Notes under the pieces: model-generated
Database searches by the model: none
Told to the model about the DNA's origin: nothing
What the model saw: only the letters and a program-made list of their open reading frames with translations
In this document: positions 40,473 through 48,743 of the stretch, piece after piece
How the letters are laid out: every line of letters begins with the position of its first letter
Numbering within the stretch: the stretch's first letter is position 1
Translations under genes and position numbers: made by a program
Assembly: GCF_000177215.2 (NCBI RefSeq)
Contig: NZ_CM001368.1
Span: 3,930,125 to 3,994,124 of the forward strand
Origin: Solidesulfovibrio carbinoliphilus subsp. oakridgensis
GTDB taxonomy: Bacteria; Desulfobacterota; Desulfovibrionia; Desulfovibrionales; Desulfovibrionaceae
Length of the DNA stretch: 64,000 bases
Reading direction: 5' to 3'

Positions 40473-40910
40473 TTATTCCGTCTCTTTCTCGGCTTCGCGC
40501 TTCCGGGCCTGCTCACTCAGGACGATGGCGGCCAGGGTTTGGACTTTCGCCATGCACTCGCGCTGGTCTTCGACTTCTTCCAGGTCCATGATGGTCTTGA
40601 CGGCCACCACGTTGATGTCCACGGCCCCGCCAAATCCCAGGATCAGTTGCCCCCGGCAGCGCGACCAGATGCCATAAGCTTCGACATTCCCCGGCGCGAT
40701 GTCCGGCCGACACTTCCCGCAAGGCGGGCCGTTTTTCTTGCGCTCCACGTCCGCCGGCTTGTCCCAGGGGGTCGGTGCGTAAGCGACACGGCACGCCTCG
40801 CAGTTGGCGTCACGGCCTAGCCATTCGCCGAGGACGAGGAGTTTTTTTCGTCGGCCTCCTGCTCCAGCCGATAGGACTCTTCGAGGTCGGCGTATTTGGA
40901 CAGCACCCAC
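40473..40910 (-). CDS. tail assembly chaperone, T part of G-T (made by -1 frameshift)
   Basis: This frame has no start of its own with a ribosome-binding site. It is reached from the preceding chaperone by a -1 slip at A AAA AAC (40841-40847); the fused reading then continues LLVLGEWLGRDANCEACRVAYAPTPWD to residue AEKETE. The T part holds two Cys pairs (CEAC, CGKC), which may bind zinc. In lambda and HK97 the G-T fusion binds the tape measure while tails assemble. The full fusion spans 40473-41227 and is about 251 residues. Confidence 0.8.
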   Translation of the reverse strand: MGAVQIRRPRRVLSAGAGGRRKKLLVLGEWLGRDANCEACRVAYAPTPWDKPADVERKKNGPPCGKCRPDIAPGNVEAYGIWSRCRGQLILGFGGAVDINVVAVKTIMDLEEVEDQRECMAKVQTLAAIVLSEQARKREAEKETE

Positions 40911-41227
40911 CCCTCGAAGTCGGGCTCATTATTCAGGAGCATCATCTTGTTGGCCGTGGTCATCTTGACGTCCGGACCGTCCGCATCGTCGGGGTCTTTG
41001 AGGCCGCGACAGTTCGTGATGGCCATCTGCGCCTTCATGAGGCTGGCCGACGCGGTGTCGAACTCCTGGACAAAGCCGTCTTTGCCGCCGGCCACGATCT
41101 TCTGCGTCTTGGCGTTGATGTCGCGCTGCTGGCCGGGGACCAGGAGCGAAACCTCGAACTGCACGCCGTCTTTGTAGGTGTACCAAGCGGACTTCGGGGC
41201 CTTGGACTTTTTGGGCAGCATAAACAT
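40817..41227 (-). CDS. tail assembly chaperone G
   Basis: The 136 residues start at ATG 41227 (MFMLPKKSKAPKSAWYTYKDG). The protein is small and has an end rich in Glu, Lys and Ser, as in other G chaperones. Position between tail tube and tape measure and the slippery site near its 3' end (GAA AAA AAC read in frame 0) identify it. It is the major product; a fraction of ribosomes would shift to make G-T. Confidence 0.82.
   Translation of the reverse strand: MFMLPKKSKAPKSAWYTYKDGVQFEVSLLVPGQQRDINAKTQKIVAGGKDGFVQEFDTASASLMKAQMAITNCRGLKDPDDADGPDVKMTTANKMMLLNNEPDFEGWVLSKYADLEESYRLEQEADEKNSSSSANG
40841..40847 (-). promoter_or_regulatory. programmed -1 ribosomal frameshift site
   Basis: On the coding strand the heptamer is A AAA AAC with frame-0 codons GA-A AAA AAC, the canonical X XXY YYZ form. 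Frame 0 stops 22 bases later (TAG at 40817-40819), and the -1 frame stays open for about 120 codons to 40473. Confidence 0.82.
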
Positions 41228-41331
41228 GGCGTTTCCCCTCTTGAGGAATCCCGTAGTTAATGGGCGGCTGGCGGGCCGGGGTTTACCCGCCGGGACACGC
41301 GCGTCCCTGCCGCCCAAATATGGAGCCGCGC

Positions 41332-42060
41332 CTAGTAGGTGCTGGCGTGCAGGGTGGTGGCCCCGGCGGCCGCATCCATGACGGCCACGCCCGTGGCGAC
41401 GGTGTTGCCGGTCACGGTGGTCAACGTGCTGATGACGATCTCGTTTTCCGAGACGGTGGTGATCTTCGCGTACCCCTTGTTCGTGCCGGTATCGATAATG
41501 ATGGTCCGGCCGGCCTTGAACCCGGCGGCCTCGAAGTCCGTGGTGGTGCTGGTGATCTTGGAGCCGGTCGCCACGAAAGCGATGTCCGAGGCGGTCACGT
41601 GATAGGCAAAGGTCTTGATGGCCCCGCCGCACGGCATTTCGCCCGAGAACTTGTAGGAGTCGTTCTTGCCGGCCGCGCCGTCCGGGCCGGCCTTGGAAAC
41701 CTGGAAAAAGCCATCCGGGTCGTTGGCGAGGTCCAGGGCGCGAAAGTGCATGGTCACGGAGTCGAAGTAGAACCGCACGTCCTTGAGCTTGGTCTGCGCG
41801 ACCATGGCGGCCTCCAGGGCGTTCTGGCCCTCTTCGTCGCCAAGGATCGTGTAGCCGGAGAAGGCGGCGGCCGACCGCTTGCCCTCGCCCACTTCCTGGG
41901 TCTGGAAATCGACGCCGAAGGTCGAGAAGGTGAGAAGGTCGCGGGACTCGACGGGCATGGTCAGGGAGTTGAGCCCCTTGACCACGGCCGGGTCACCGCT
42001 AAATGTCCCGAGAACGACGGCCGAGTTGACGGCCTTGAGGAATTCCGCACGAAGCGCCAT
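41332..42060 (-). CDS. major tail (tube) protein
   Basis: The 242 residues begin at ATG 42060, with AAGGAG upstream; the longer frame in front overlaps the tail terminator gene. The protein lies between the tail terminator and the G chaperone, the standard slot for the tube protein. Residues about 1-165 form the body, and about 170-242 resemble an added beta-domain (TASDIAFVATGSKITST ... TLTTVTGNTVATGV), as many tube proteins have a C-terminal decoration. Confidence 0.75.
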   Translation of the reverse strand: MALRAEFLKAVNSAVVLGTFSGDPAVVKGLNSLTMPVESRDLLTFSTFGVDFQTQEVGEGKRSAAAFSGYTILGDEEGQNALEAAMVAQTKLKDVRFYFDSVTMHFRALDLANDPDGFFQVSKAGPDGAAGKNDSYKFSGEMPCGGAIKTFAYHVTASDIAFVATGSKITSTTTDFEAAGFKAGRTIIIDTGTNKGYAKITTVSENEIVISTLTTVTGNTVATGVAVMDAAAGATTLHASTY

Positions 42061-42104
42061 GGCGTGTGCTCCTTGAAGGTTGAATTTTACGGGAAAGGCC
42101 GGTG

Positions 42105-42533
42105 CTAGAGCGCTTGCACCAGCCCGGCCAGGGTGATTCCTGATTGCCAAAGGGCGGTTGTGCCGTCCGATTCGTCCATGGTCGGCACGGGGGTGTCCCG
42201 CACCAGCCGGAAAGGGATGAGACCGACGGTGGACATCTCCTGTTCCTCGAAAAGGTCGTAGGCCAGGGAAGCCAGATTCATGGCCGCACCGGCCGTCTTG
42301 GCCCACACGGAAAACTGGACCAGTACGTCAACGGCCCGCTCGGTCCAGGTGCTGGCGTCCGGGGCGTCCACGAAGAAGAAGACCGAGTAGGGCAGCGCCC
42401 ACCCCTGTGCGGCCGCGCCGAACGCAAACCGGACACCGATGCCCGTGGCAAAGCCATGCGTCGGGTTCGCGTCGAACCGGGCGACGATGGCCTTGACGAT
42501 CAGGGGGCGAAGGTCGATCCGTGCGAGGACCAT
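42105..42533 (-). CDS. tail terminator-like protein (DUF3168/gp17 type)
   Basis: The 142 residues begin MVLARIDLRPLIVKAIVARFD and contain YSVFFFVDAP and IPFRLVRDTPVPTMDE, as in the phage 'tail completion' family that caps the tail tube. It is the first tail gene after the head-tail adaptor and abuts it by one base. By-eye family match plus position. Confidence 0.7.
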   Translation of the reverse strand: MVLARIDLRPLIVKAIVARFDANPTHGFATGIGVRFAFGAAAQGWALPYSVFFFVDAPDASTWTERAVDVLVQFSVWAKTAGAAMNLASLAYDLFEEQEMSTVGLIPFRLVRDTPVPTMDESDGTTALWQSGITLAGLVQAL

Positions 42534-42866
42534 TTACGAAGCCTCCCGGCCGAGCTTTTCGGTCACGTCCAGGGTGAATTGGCCCGGGATCGTGTCGTTG
42601 ATGAACGTGATGGCGAAGGACCGCGTGCCCATGGTTAGGCGGTGCGCCGTGGTCAGGCCGGCGAAGGACCGCATGAGCACGCCGTGGGACACTTCGGCCT
42701 GGTTGGCCCGGGCCGTCTGCCGCTCTTGGCCGGACTTGGCCCACAGCTTGGCCCAGACCTTGGCGACCGGAGCCCAGCCCGGAACCATCCCGCCGTATTC
42801 GTCCCTGACGGGCGTGTTGGCCTCGATGGTCAGGCGGTGCTTGAGTTCCCCGGCGCGAATACCCAT
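42534..42866 (-). CDS. head-tail adaptor (Phage_H_T_join / SPP1 gp16 type)
   Basis: The 110 residues open with MGIRAGELKHRLTIEANTPVRDEYGGMVPGW, the standard family start (RaGeLrhRitie...; D.yGg...). The protein bridges connector and tail. It starts one base after the 58-residue gene ends and is immediately followed by the tail terminator. Confidence 0.85.
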   Translation of the reverse strand: MGIRAGELKHRLTIEANTPVRDEYGGMVPGWAPVAKVWAKLWAKSGQERQTARANQAEVSHGVLMRSFAGLTTAHRLTMGTRSFAITFINDTIPGQFTLDVTEKLGREAS

Positions 42867-43043
42867 TTACGACTCCATCGCCACGTCAACGTCGACCACG
42901 TCGGCAGCGCTGCCCATGGTCGCTTGCCACGACAGCTTCACCTGCACAGCCCGGACGCCGGTTTGGTCGTAGAAGACCCTGGCGGCCTCCATGACGGCGC
43001 GGTGGAACTCTTCGGCGGGGAGCAAATCGGATTCGATCGGCAT
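42867..43043 (-). CDS. small head-tail region protein
   Basis: The 58 residues (MPIESDLLPAEEFHRAVMEAARVFYDQTG...) lie between the connector and the head-tail adaptor. The ATG shares a base with the connector stop (TAATG), and its stop abuts the adaptor start, so it is translated with the head-tail genes. No family is recognised. Confidence 0.65.
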   Translation of the reverse strand: MPIESDLLPAEEFHRAVMEAARVFYDQTGVRAVQVKLSWQATMGSAADVVDVDVAMES

Positions 43044-43663
43044 TAGGAAACCTCCATGATGCGCCAGCGATCCAAGAGGCCGTCCGCAAACCGGGACGGC
43101 ACCTCCACGGCGGACGCGGAGACATTGCCGGCGACGATGCTTTCGCGGTTGGCCCACAGGGTGGCCACGCGCATTTTGATCCAGGTTTTGATGTTCTCGG
43201 GTACGGCGGCGGCATTCGGCCAGCCGGCCGTGTACCGGATCGTCACGGCGTCGGCCCGGCGGAAGGTGTCGGGCCAGAAGCCGCCCGGGGCCGGGTAGAG
43301 CGACGGCGGCACGGCGTCCGAGGCGTTCAAGACGACGTAGGCCGCTTCGTCCATCGTGACCGAGGCGTTGCCAGCGTCGAAGTAGGCGGCCGACTCCACG
43401 GCGGCCAGGGGCGGCCGGGGGAGCTCGACACCCTGGCCCCACCGGGGGAAGCCGGGGAGGGTCAGTTCAAGGGTCTGCATCAGGATCGCCCGGCGGGTCA
43501 GGTTCTCGGCCTCCTCGCGGGCGGCCGTGATGAGCGACGAAAGCAAGGCGTCGTTGGCCGCATCGGCTGCGGTGTCGCCGGTCGCGTCGATCCGCGCCCA
43601 AGCCTTCATTTCGGCCAGGGTCACGGGTTCGGAGGCGGGCGGGGTGATGATGCGGATGGCCAT
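43043..43663 (-). CDS. head-tail connector (phiE125 gp8 / HK97 gp6 type)
   Basis: The 206 residues begin MAIRIITPPASEPVTLAEMKAWARID, the family signature (P.epvtLaEaKahLrid). A helical bundle follows, then a segment with IRYTAGWPNAAAVPENIKTWIKMRVATLWANRE (parts: YTAGWPN, IKMRVATLWANRE). It forms the ring below the portal. The ATG overlaps the portal stop (TGATG). Confidence 0.85.
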   Translation of the reverse strand: MAIRIITPPASEPVTLAEMKAWARIDATGDTAADAANDALLSSLITAAREEAENLTRRAILMQTLELTLPGFPRWGQGVELPRPPLAAVESAAYFDAGNASVTMDEAAYVVLNASDAVPPSLYPAPGGFWPDTFRRADAVTIRYTAGWPNAAAVPENIKTWIKMRVATLWANRESIVAGNVSASAVEVPSRFADGLLDRWRIMEVS

Positions 43664-44940
43664 CAATCCTTCCTCCCGCTTCCGTCACCTTCAGCCGGGG
43701 TGGAGACGTTTTTCCAGCCGCCCTTGACCCATTCGTCCACGGGCATCATGTTGACCGGGGCCATGCGGAAATCGCCGTTCTCGACGGGGCTCTCGCCCTC
43801 CCACACGCGGCATTCGTTGGGGGCCAGGATGCTCCACTGAATGCCCTTGGCGTAGACCTCGAACCGGGTCTTGATGTCGGCCCTGAGGAGCGCCCACGTG
43901 TCGAACGAAACGGAAATTCCGGCCTCGCTAAGGCCGAAGGCGCGGTCGAAAGCCGCCTCGATGCGCTCCAGGTAGGGCATGAGCGTCTGGTCGTAGTAGC
44001 CCCGGCTTTGCTGTTCCAGCCCGGCCCCGGCCGTGGTGGACTTCTCCGTGTGCTGGAGCATGTGAAGCGGGATGCGGAAAACGCGGGCGATTTCCTCGAC
44101 CTGAAATTTACGGCTTTCCAGCCATTCGGCGTCCACCGAGGACATGGAGAGCGGCTTGTAGGCCATGGCCTCTTCGAGAACGATGGTTTTCCCGGCGTTG
44201 TTCGTCCCGGAATACATACCGTCCCACTGCCGGCGCAGACGTTCGGCCGCGCCCTCGCTCAGGATTTGCGGATGTTCCAGGATGCCGGACGGCCGCGCCC
44301 CGTTGCGGAACAGGTTTGCGCCGTGCTGTTCGGTAGCGATAGCCAGGCCGATTGCTTCCCGCAGGCCGGTCAAGATCGACGTGCCAAGCAAGCCGCCGGT
44401 ATTGAGCCGCTTGACATGCAGCACGTCACGGGCCGGGATCGTCAACGGCTGGTCGCGGAGAATGGCGGAATCGTGGGGACCGGTGCGGGCGACCTGAAAG
44501 AACAGGGAACCGTCTTCCGGGGCGACCATCACCGTCACCTGGGACGGATTGATCGGAGCCAGGGTCACGGGGCGACCGCGACCGTCGCGCAGGATGACCA
44601 CGTAGGCATTGCCCCAAAGGAGGAGCCCGAACATCATCTGTTCAAAAAAATCGACGTGCGTCTGCCAGCCGTTGGGGCGAAGCAGCAGCTTGTAAAGCGC
44701 ATGGTCCTTGGCGACGACGGACTTGCCGGCCTCATTCGTGCGGTAGACGGCGACCGGAAGCTTGCCCACGTCTTCGGCCAGGATGCAGCAGCACGCAAAA
44801 AACGTGGACTGCCCCAGCGCCGTGGCCGGATCGACATTGACACCGGAACCGGTCGGGCCGCCGCCCCAAAGACGGCCAAGCCATCCGGGGTTGGTGGTCC
44901 CGGCCGACTTGCGGCGGAACATGCGGGAAAAGAGGCCCAT
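43663..44940 (-). CDS. HK97-type portal protein
   Basis: The 425 residues form the dodecameric DNA gate of the capsid. Family marks: AVYRTNEAG...HALYKLLLRPN, NAYVVILRDGRGRP, VLHVKRL...GLLGTSIL, AEWLESRKFQVEEIARVFRIPLHML (parts) and TLMPYLERIEAAFDRAF. The C-terminus EGESPVENGDFRMAPVNMMP matches HK97 portals. It follows the capsid gene instead of preceding the protease, an unusual order. Confidence 0.95.
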   Translation of the reverse strand: MGLFSRMFRRKSAGTTNPGWLGRLWGGGPTGSGVNVDPATALGQSTFFACCCILAEDVGKLPVAVYRTNEAGKSVVAKDHALYKLLLRPNGWQTHVDFFEQMMFGLLLWGNAYVVILRDGRGRPVTLAPINPSQVTVMVAPEDGSLFFQVARTGPHDSAILRDQPLTIPARDVLHVKRLNTGGLLGTSILTGLREAIGLAIATEQHGANLFRNGARPSGILEHPQILSEGAAERLRRQWDGMYSGTNNAGKTIVLEEAMAYKPLSMSSVDAEWLESRKFQVEEIARVFRIPLHMLQHTEKSTTAGAGLEQQSRGYYDQTLMPYLERIEAAFDRAFGLSEAGISVSFDTWALLRADIKTRFEVYAKGIQWSILAPNECRVWEGESPVENGDFRMAPVNMMPVDEWVKGGWKNVSTPAEGDGSGRKD

Positions 44941-45155
44941 TATCGCCCCTTGCGCCCCATCTGGCGGTTGGCCGGGGCCTGGGGCATGGACTTGTCGGGA
45001 TAGGCGTTGCCCTGTGCCGGTGCGGGCACGGCAGGGGCTTCCTTGACGGGCGTGGCGGCCCCCAGGCGAACAAGCCGGTCAGCCTCAAGCACGGGGAAGC
45101 CGGCCACTTCGCCGGAATTGTAGGGCGGAACTTTGCGCGTGAACTGGATCAGCAT
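44940..45155 (-). CDS. small head-region protein
   Basis: The 71 residues start with MLIQFTRKVPPYNSGEVAGFP; the motif 'yn.Ge.agfpe..a..Li..G.A' is common to a small family found next to phage capsid and portal genes. The C-terminal half is Pro/Ala-rich. The stop overlaps the portal ATG (TAATG), so the two are coupled. No role is known. Confidence 0.65.
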   Translation of the reverse strand: MLIQFTRKVPPYNSGEVAGFPVLEADRLVRLGAATPVKEAPAVPAPAQGNAYPDKSMPQAPANRQMGRKGR

Positions 45156-45215
45156 ACTTTCCCCCCGAAAGTGCGGGGCCGAGGGAGGATGCCCGGCCCC
45201 GCTATGCGCTTCCGC

Positions 45216-45683
45216 CTAGTTGGCCTTGGCGGTCACGGGCTGCACCTGGGCACCCCCCAGGACGTAGACGGCCGACAGTGTGGCCGTGTCGGTGCCGGTC
45301 GCGGTCAGATCGGGCGTGTACTGGACGCGCACGTAGCGGTCGGCCCCGGACACGTCGAAGTCGAGTTCGACCACGCCGGTCACGGTGCCGCCGCCGGTCG
45401 GGCCGGTCGCAACCACGGCCGTAGCCAGGGCGGCCCCGAAGTCGGCAACGCCGGCCCCGGCGGTGGACGTGGCGTCCTGGAGGTTGGCGGCAACGGTCAG
45501 GGTTTTGGTAGCGGCCAGGGTGGCGGTGTAGGCAATGATGACCTTGAGGCTCGAAAAGCCCTGGCGGTCGATATACGCGCCGTCCACTTCGGTGGCGTCA
45601 CCGGTCCCGCCGGCCGTGGCCGCCGAGATGGCGGCGAAACGGGCGGCAAGGGTCTCGGCGATGCCTTGGGCGTTCATGTGCAT
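45216..45683 (-). CDS. head protein, possibly decoration protein
   Basis: The 155 residues are Ala/Thr/Val-rich and beta-strand-like (KVIIAYTATLAATKTLTVAANLQDAT ... YVRVQYTPDL in parts). It lies directly downstream of the capsid gene, where decoration or head-completion proteins are usual. The ATG choice (MHMNAQ or MNAQ) is uncertain by two codons. Function inferred from position. Confidence 0.55.
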   Translation of the reverse strand: MHMNAQGIAETLAARFAAISAATAGGTGDATEVDGAYIDRQGFSSLKVIIAYTATLAATKTLTVAANLQDATSTAGAGVADFGAALATAVVATGPTGGGTVTGVVELDFDVSGADRYVRVQYTPDLTATGTDTATLSAVYVLGGAQVQPVTAKAN

Positions 45684-45710
45684 GGCTGATTCTCCTCTTG
45701 TCCCGTGCGC

Positions 45711-47018
45711 TTACGCGCCCCAGGTGATGCCGGTGACGATGGCGGCGGAACGGTCGTGGCGCAGGCAGAAGTCGTGGCGGGCGATGGCGCGAACCACGGT
45801 CTGGTCCTGCGAGAAGGCGGCCACGACGGTGCTGCCGTCGTTGTAGGCGGCGGTGTCGGACACCATCAGTTCGATGCCAGACTCCTCGCCAATGACCGCA
45901 TCGGCCATGTCACAGAGGTACATTTCCGCTTCGTTGCCGCCCGAACCGAGGTTGGCCGGGACCACGTTGCTCTCGTAGATCGGGTAGCCCTTAAGCTGGC
46001 CTTGGGAGACTTCGGGGAAGGCCAGCATGCCGTTGGCGTCGCGCAGGAACTGGAGATAGACGCGGGAGCGCGGCGGCATGATCCAGCCGGGGGACAGCAT
46101 CCGCACGTTGTTGCCGAGCAGGCTGTTGAGGCAAAAGCGGATGTCGGTTTCGATGTTGGCGAGGGTCGTGCCGGCGGTCGCCTGACGGTTGGCGGCCACG
46201 ATCCAGTGATAGATGCCCTTGGGGGCGTTGCCCGTGCCGTCGCCACGCAGGAAGGCCGAATCCTCGGTCAGGGCCATACCGGAAACGATGTCGCTGGCCA
46301 CGATGCCGTCAGCGGCCGGGCCGTTGGCGCGAAGCAGGTCATTGGAAATGGGCACCACGGCGGCCAGCTTGCGGGCGTTCAACTGGATCTGGCCGAAGGT
46401 CATGCCGGTCTTGCCGATGGGGTTATTTTCCCCAACGTAGGACGCCGACGTGCCGGCGGTGATGCGCGGCACGAGCAAGGTCCCCTGCATGGGCATGGAA
46501 CGGGCACCGGCCCGACGCACCACAGCCTGGGCGCGGAGCAGCTCGATGACCTCATTGCTGTAGGTGGCCGGGACCAGGAAGCCGCCGGCCGAACCGATGG
46601 ACGCGGCCAGGGCCTTGGTGACGGGGTGGGACTCGCCGTAGAGGCTGGCAGCGGCAGCGGTCGCGCCGGACTTCTGGCCGCCACCGGCCGCGATGGCCCG
46701 GACAAACTTGCCGAAGGTCGCGCCCTTGATGTTCTGGTCGCTCTCGACCTGGACGATGCGAGGCAGGCCATTGGCGTCACGCTCCACCGTGAACGGGGCG
46801 GCTTCGTCCTTGACAGGGACGGCGGACTTGGCCTTGGCGGCTTCCAGGGTTTCGGCCCGGTCAATCTGGCCGTCCAAGGACTTGATTTCGGCCTCGACGT
46901 CGGAAAACGCCTTGGCCTGGTCCTCGGTCGGGTCGCCGTCACCGATCTCGGTCAGCACGGCGGCCAGCTTGTCCACTTTTTCGGCCCGCTCCTTGCGGAG
47001 GGCCAGAATATCCTTCAT
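45711..47018 (-). CDS. HK97-type major capsid protein
   Basis: The 435 residues begin at ATG 47018 with AGGAG upstream. Residues about 1-100 form the helical delta/scaffold domain (MKDILALRKERAEKVDKLAAVLTEI) that the neighbouring protease removes. The shell domain follows, with ETLEAAKA... giving way to IGSAGGFLVPATYSNEVIELLR and RTEA-like features such as ISNDLLRANGPAADGIVASDI. The C-terminus SDTAAYNDGSTVVAAFSQDQTVVRAIARHDF (parts) is typical. Confidence 0.95.
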   Translation of the reverse strand: MKDILALRKERAEKVDKLAAVLTEIGDGDPTEDQAKAFSDVEAEIKSLDGQIDRAETLEAAKAKSAVPVKDEAAPFTVERDANGLPRIVQVESDQNIKGATFGKFVRAIAAGGGQKSGATAAAASLYGESHPVTKALAASIGSAGGFLVPATYSNEVIELLRAQAVVRRAGARSMPMQGTLLVPRITAGTSASYVGENNPIGKTGMTFGQIQLNARKLAAVVPISNDLLRANGPAADGIVASDIVSGMALTEDSAFLRGDGTGNAPKGIYHWIVAANRQATAGTTLANIETDIRFCLNSLLGNNVRMLSPGWIMPPRSRVYLQFLRDANGMLAFPEVSQGQLKGYPIYESNVVPANLGSGGNEAEMYLCDMADAVIGEESGIELMVSDTAAYNDGSTVVAAFSQDQTVVRAIARHDFCLRHDRSAAIVTGITWGA

Positions 47019-47044
47019 GGAGATTCTCCTTCCTTTTGAGCGGG

Positions 47045-47809
47045 CTATGCCGCCCTCTTGAGTTTCAAAAAACGGCAAACGAGCCCGGCCCGCTTGCTGG
47101 AAAATCCTTTCTTGGGCTTGTCGCCCTGGCATCCGGCCTCATCCTCGGGCCTGTCGTCCTCGGGGTCGTCCATGGGCATGTCCTCGGGCGGCATGTCGTC
47201 GCCCTTGGTCGCGTCGGCGCCTTCCGGCTTAGGGGCGGCCCCGGCCTGTTCGCGCATCCACGCCAGCATGGGGGAGGCGTCCAGGCCCTTCATGCCGGCC
47301 TGCACCAGCGCGTCCGGGTGGGCGGGGATGGGAACCACGGAAATTTCCAAAAGCTCGGCTTCCAGAATGTCGATACCGCACCGGCCATTCGCTTCGTCGT
47401 CCACCCACTCCCAGCGGATCGGGATGAAGCCAACCGAAACAGCATTCAGGCACCCCTCTTGGATGAGCCGGAAAACGTTCTCAGCCATGGGGTTGGCCTC
47501 GGCGGATGCGAACTGGACGGTAACGACAAGAGCGTCACCCTCAATGCCGACCGACACGGCCTTACCAATGGGCAAGTCGTGCGAATCGTGGCCGAAAAGA
47601 ATGACGGGGTTGCTCTTGAACCGATCCAGCCGCCAGCCGGCCAGCTTGATGGAGTCGCCCATGCGGTCCACGGCCTCGGTCGAAGCGACGAACGACACCG
47701 TGCGGGCCGCAACGTCCAAGCCTTTCGCCTGGAAGCTGTAGCCTTTCTGGACGTTCTGTCCGGCCTTGGGCGCGGCACGGAACTGTGCGGAGTCGATGAA
47801 TTGCGGCAT
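47045..47809 (-). CDS. HK97-type prohead protease (peptidase S78)
   Basis: The 254 residues start at ATG 47809 (MPQFIDSAQF) with GAGGGG upstream. The catalytic motifs are FGHDSHDLPIG (His near 75) and NAVSVGFIP (Ser near 124). An acidic, Met/Pro-rich tail follows (DDMPPEDMPMDDPEDD). The enzyme matures the capsid by cutting the delta domain. It is the first gene of the head block after island B and is divergent from the rightward gene at 47960. Confidence 0.93.
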   Translation of the reverse strand: MPQFIDSAQFRAAPKAGQNVQKGYSFQAKGLDVAARTVSFVASTEAVDRMGDSIKLAGWRLDRFKSNPVILFGHDSHDLPIGKAVSVGIEGDALVVTVQFASAEANPMAENVFRLIQEGCLNAVSVGFIPIRWEWVDDEANGRCGIDILEAELLEISVVPIPAHPDALVQAGMKGLDASPMLAWMREQAGAAPKPEGADATKGDDMPPEDMPMDDPEDDRPEDEAGCQGDKPKKGFSSKRAGLVCRFLKLKRAA

Positions 47810-47959
47810 GAAAGCCCCCTCGCTAGTCACAGCGTAGGGGGCTTATTGAAGAAAACGGAAGGGGGTTGGTCCCCCGTGGGGGAGTCTCGCTATTGAATTT
47901 ATCCTGTGCCTGCGGATATACTGCCCCTAGTGAACGAATCACAACACGGGGGAATCGGC

Positions 47960-48211
47960 ATGGGAAATACACAAATGGCAGTGGAAGAGTTGCGGGGCCT
48001 GCTCCCGCCCATCTTTGCAGGGCAAAGTATCGACGAACTCACTGGCGGGGCCATCATCTGGCGGACCATCTTGAACGCCAGGGCGCGGAAAGAGGTTCCC
48101 GTGTCGTGCTTCGTGAAGTCCGGCCGGAAGGTGTTGGTGAAGCGCGATCCGTTCCTGGATTGGTGGAGAGCGACGTTGCGGGAGGAGGTGGGCGACGATG
48201 CCAATGAGTGA
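47960..48211 (+). CDS. small HTH/excisionase-like protein, island B
   Basis: The 83 residues start at ATG 47960, after GGGGGAA. The segment GGAIIWRTILNARARKEVPVSCFVKSGRKVLVKRDPFLDWW (parts: WRTILNAR, FVKSGRKVLVKRDPFLDWW) has the helix-wing arrangement of MerR/excisionase-like proteins, in which a basic wing precedes an aromatic helix. It overlaps the next gene by 14 bases and opens a three-gene operon. Confidence 0.6.
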   Translation: MGNTQMAVEELRGLLPPIFAGQSIDELTGGAIIWRTILNARARKEVPVSCFVKSGRKVLVKRDPFLDWWRATLREEVGDDANE

Positions 48212-48743
48212 GGCGTGTGCCCTTTGGGTGGAGCAGGCCGTTCAAGAGGCGGTGGAAAGCGGAGACGACGTGGCGAAGTCGTTTTTAGAGGTCAGTCGTG
48301 AAATTCAAGCCGACATTAAAAAGCACTTCGACACGTTGGTCAGCATCGAAACTCTCCGAAAAAAGATTGCCAAGGCCGCCACTGGTCAAGTTGACCAACA
48401 ACCCGAAAACCAAGGCCAGGAGCCGGTCAAGGGTGGTTGCACTGGTTGCAAACTTGACCCCATACAAGTCGTCGCCAAGATCGAAAAGATGGTCGGGCAA
48501 GGGAAGTCAATCCGGGAGGCATCCGAAGAGATCGCCAAAGAAACAGGCAAGCGCCCATCCGCCGTCCGAAGCGCCTACGCCCGTGAACGGGAGAAGCTGG
48601 CCCCCGAAGACTCCCCGTCCGAAGCGTGGCAATTCGTCGAAATCGCCATCCTGCAATTAAGCAGGATCAAGCGAGACGATCCCGGCCGGAAGGAAGCTTT
48701 CCAAAAAATCAAAGACTGGATTGCAAGCCAGGAGGTTGAATAA
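48198..48743 (+). CDS. helical protein with possible HTH, island B
   Basis: The 181 residues have a long N-terminal helical part (about 1-60, VSREIQADIKKHFDTLVSIE), a Gln/Pro linker with CTGC (about 80-83), a possible helix-turn-helix (QGKSIREASEEIAKETGKRPSAVRSAYARER in parts, about 100-130) and a helical end. GGAGG lies upstream of the ATG. It ends directly before the ParB-like gene (no gap). No family is recognised; a DNA-binding partner of the ParB-like protein is an inference. Confidence 0.6.
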   Translation: MPMSEACALWVEQAVQEAVESGDDVAKSFLEVSREIQADIKKHFDTLVSIETLRKKIAKAATGQVDQQPENQGQEPVKGGCTGCKLDPIQVVAKIEKMVGQGKSIREASEEIAKETGKRPSAVRSAYAREREKLAPEDSPSEAWQFVEIAILQLSRIKRDDPGRKEAFQKIKDWIASQEVE

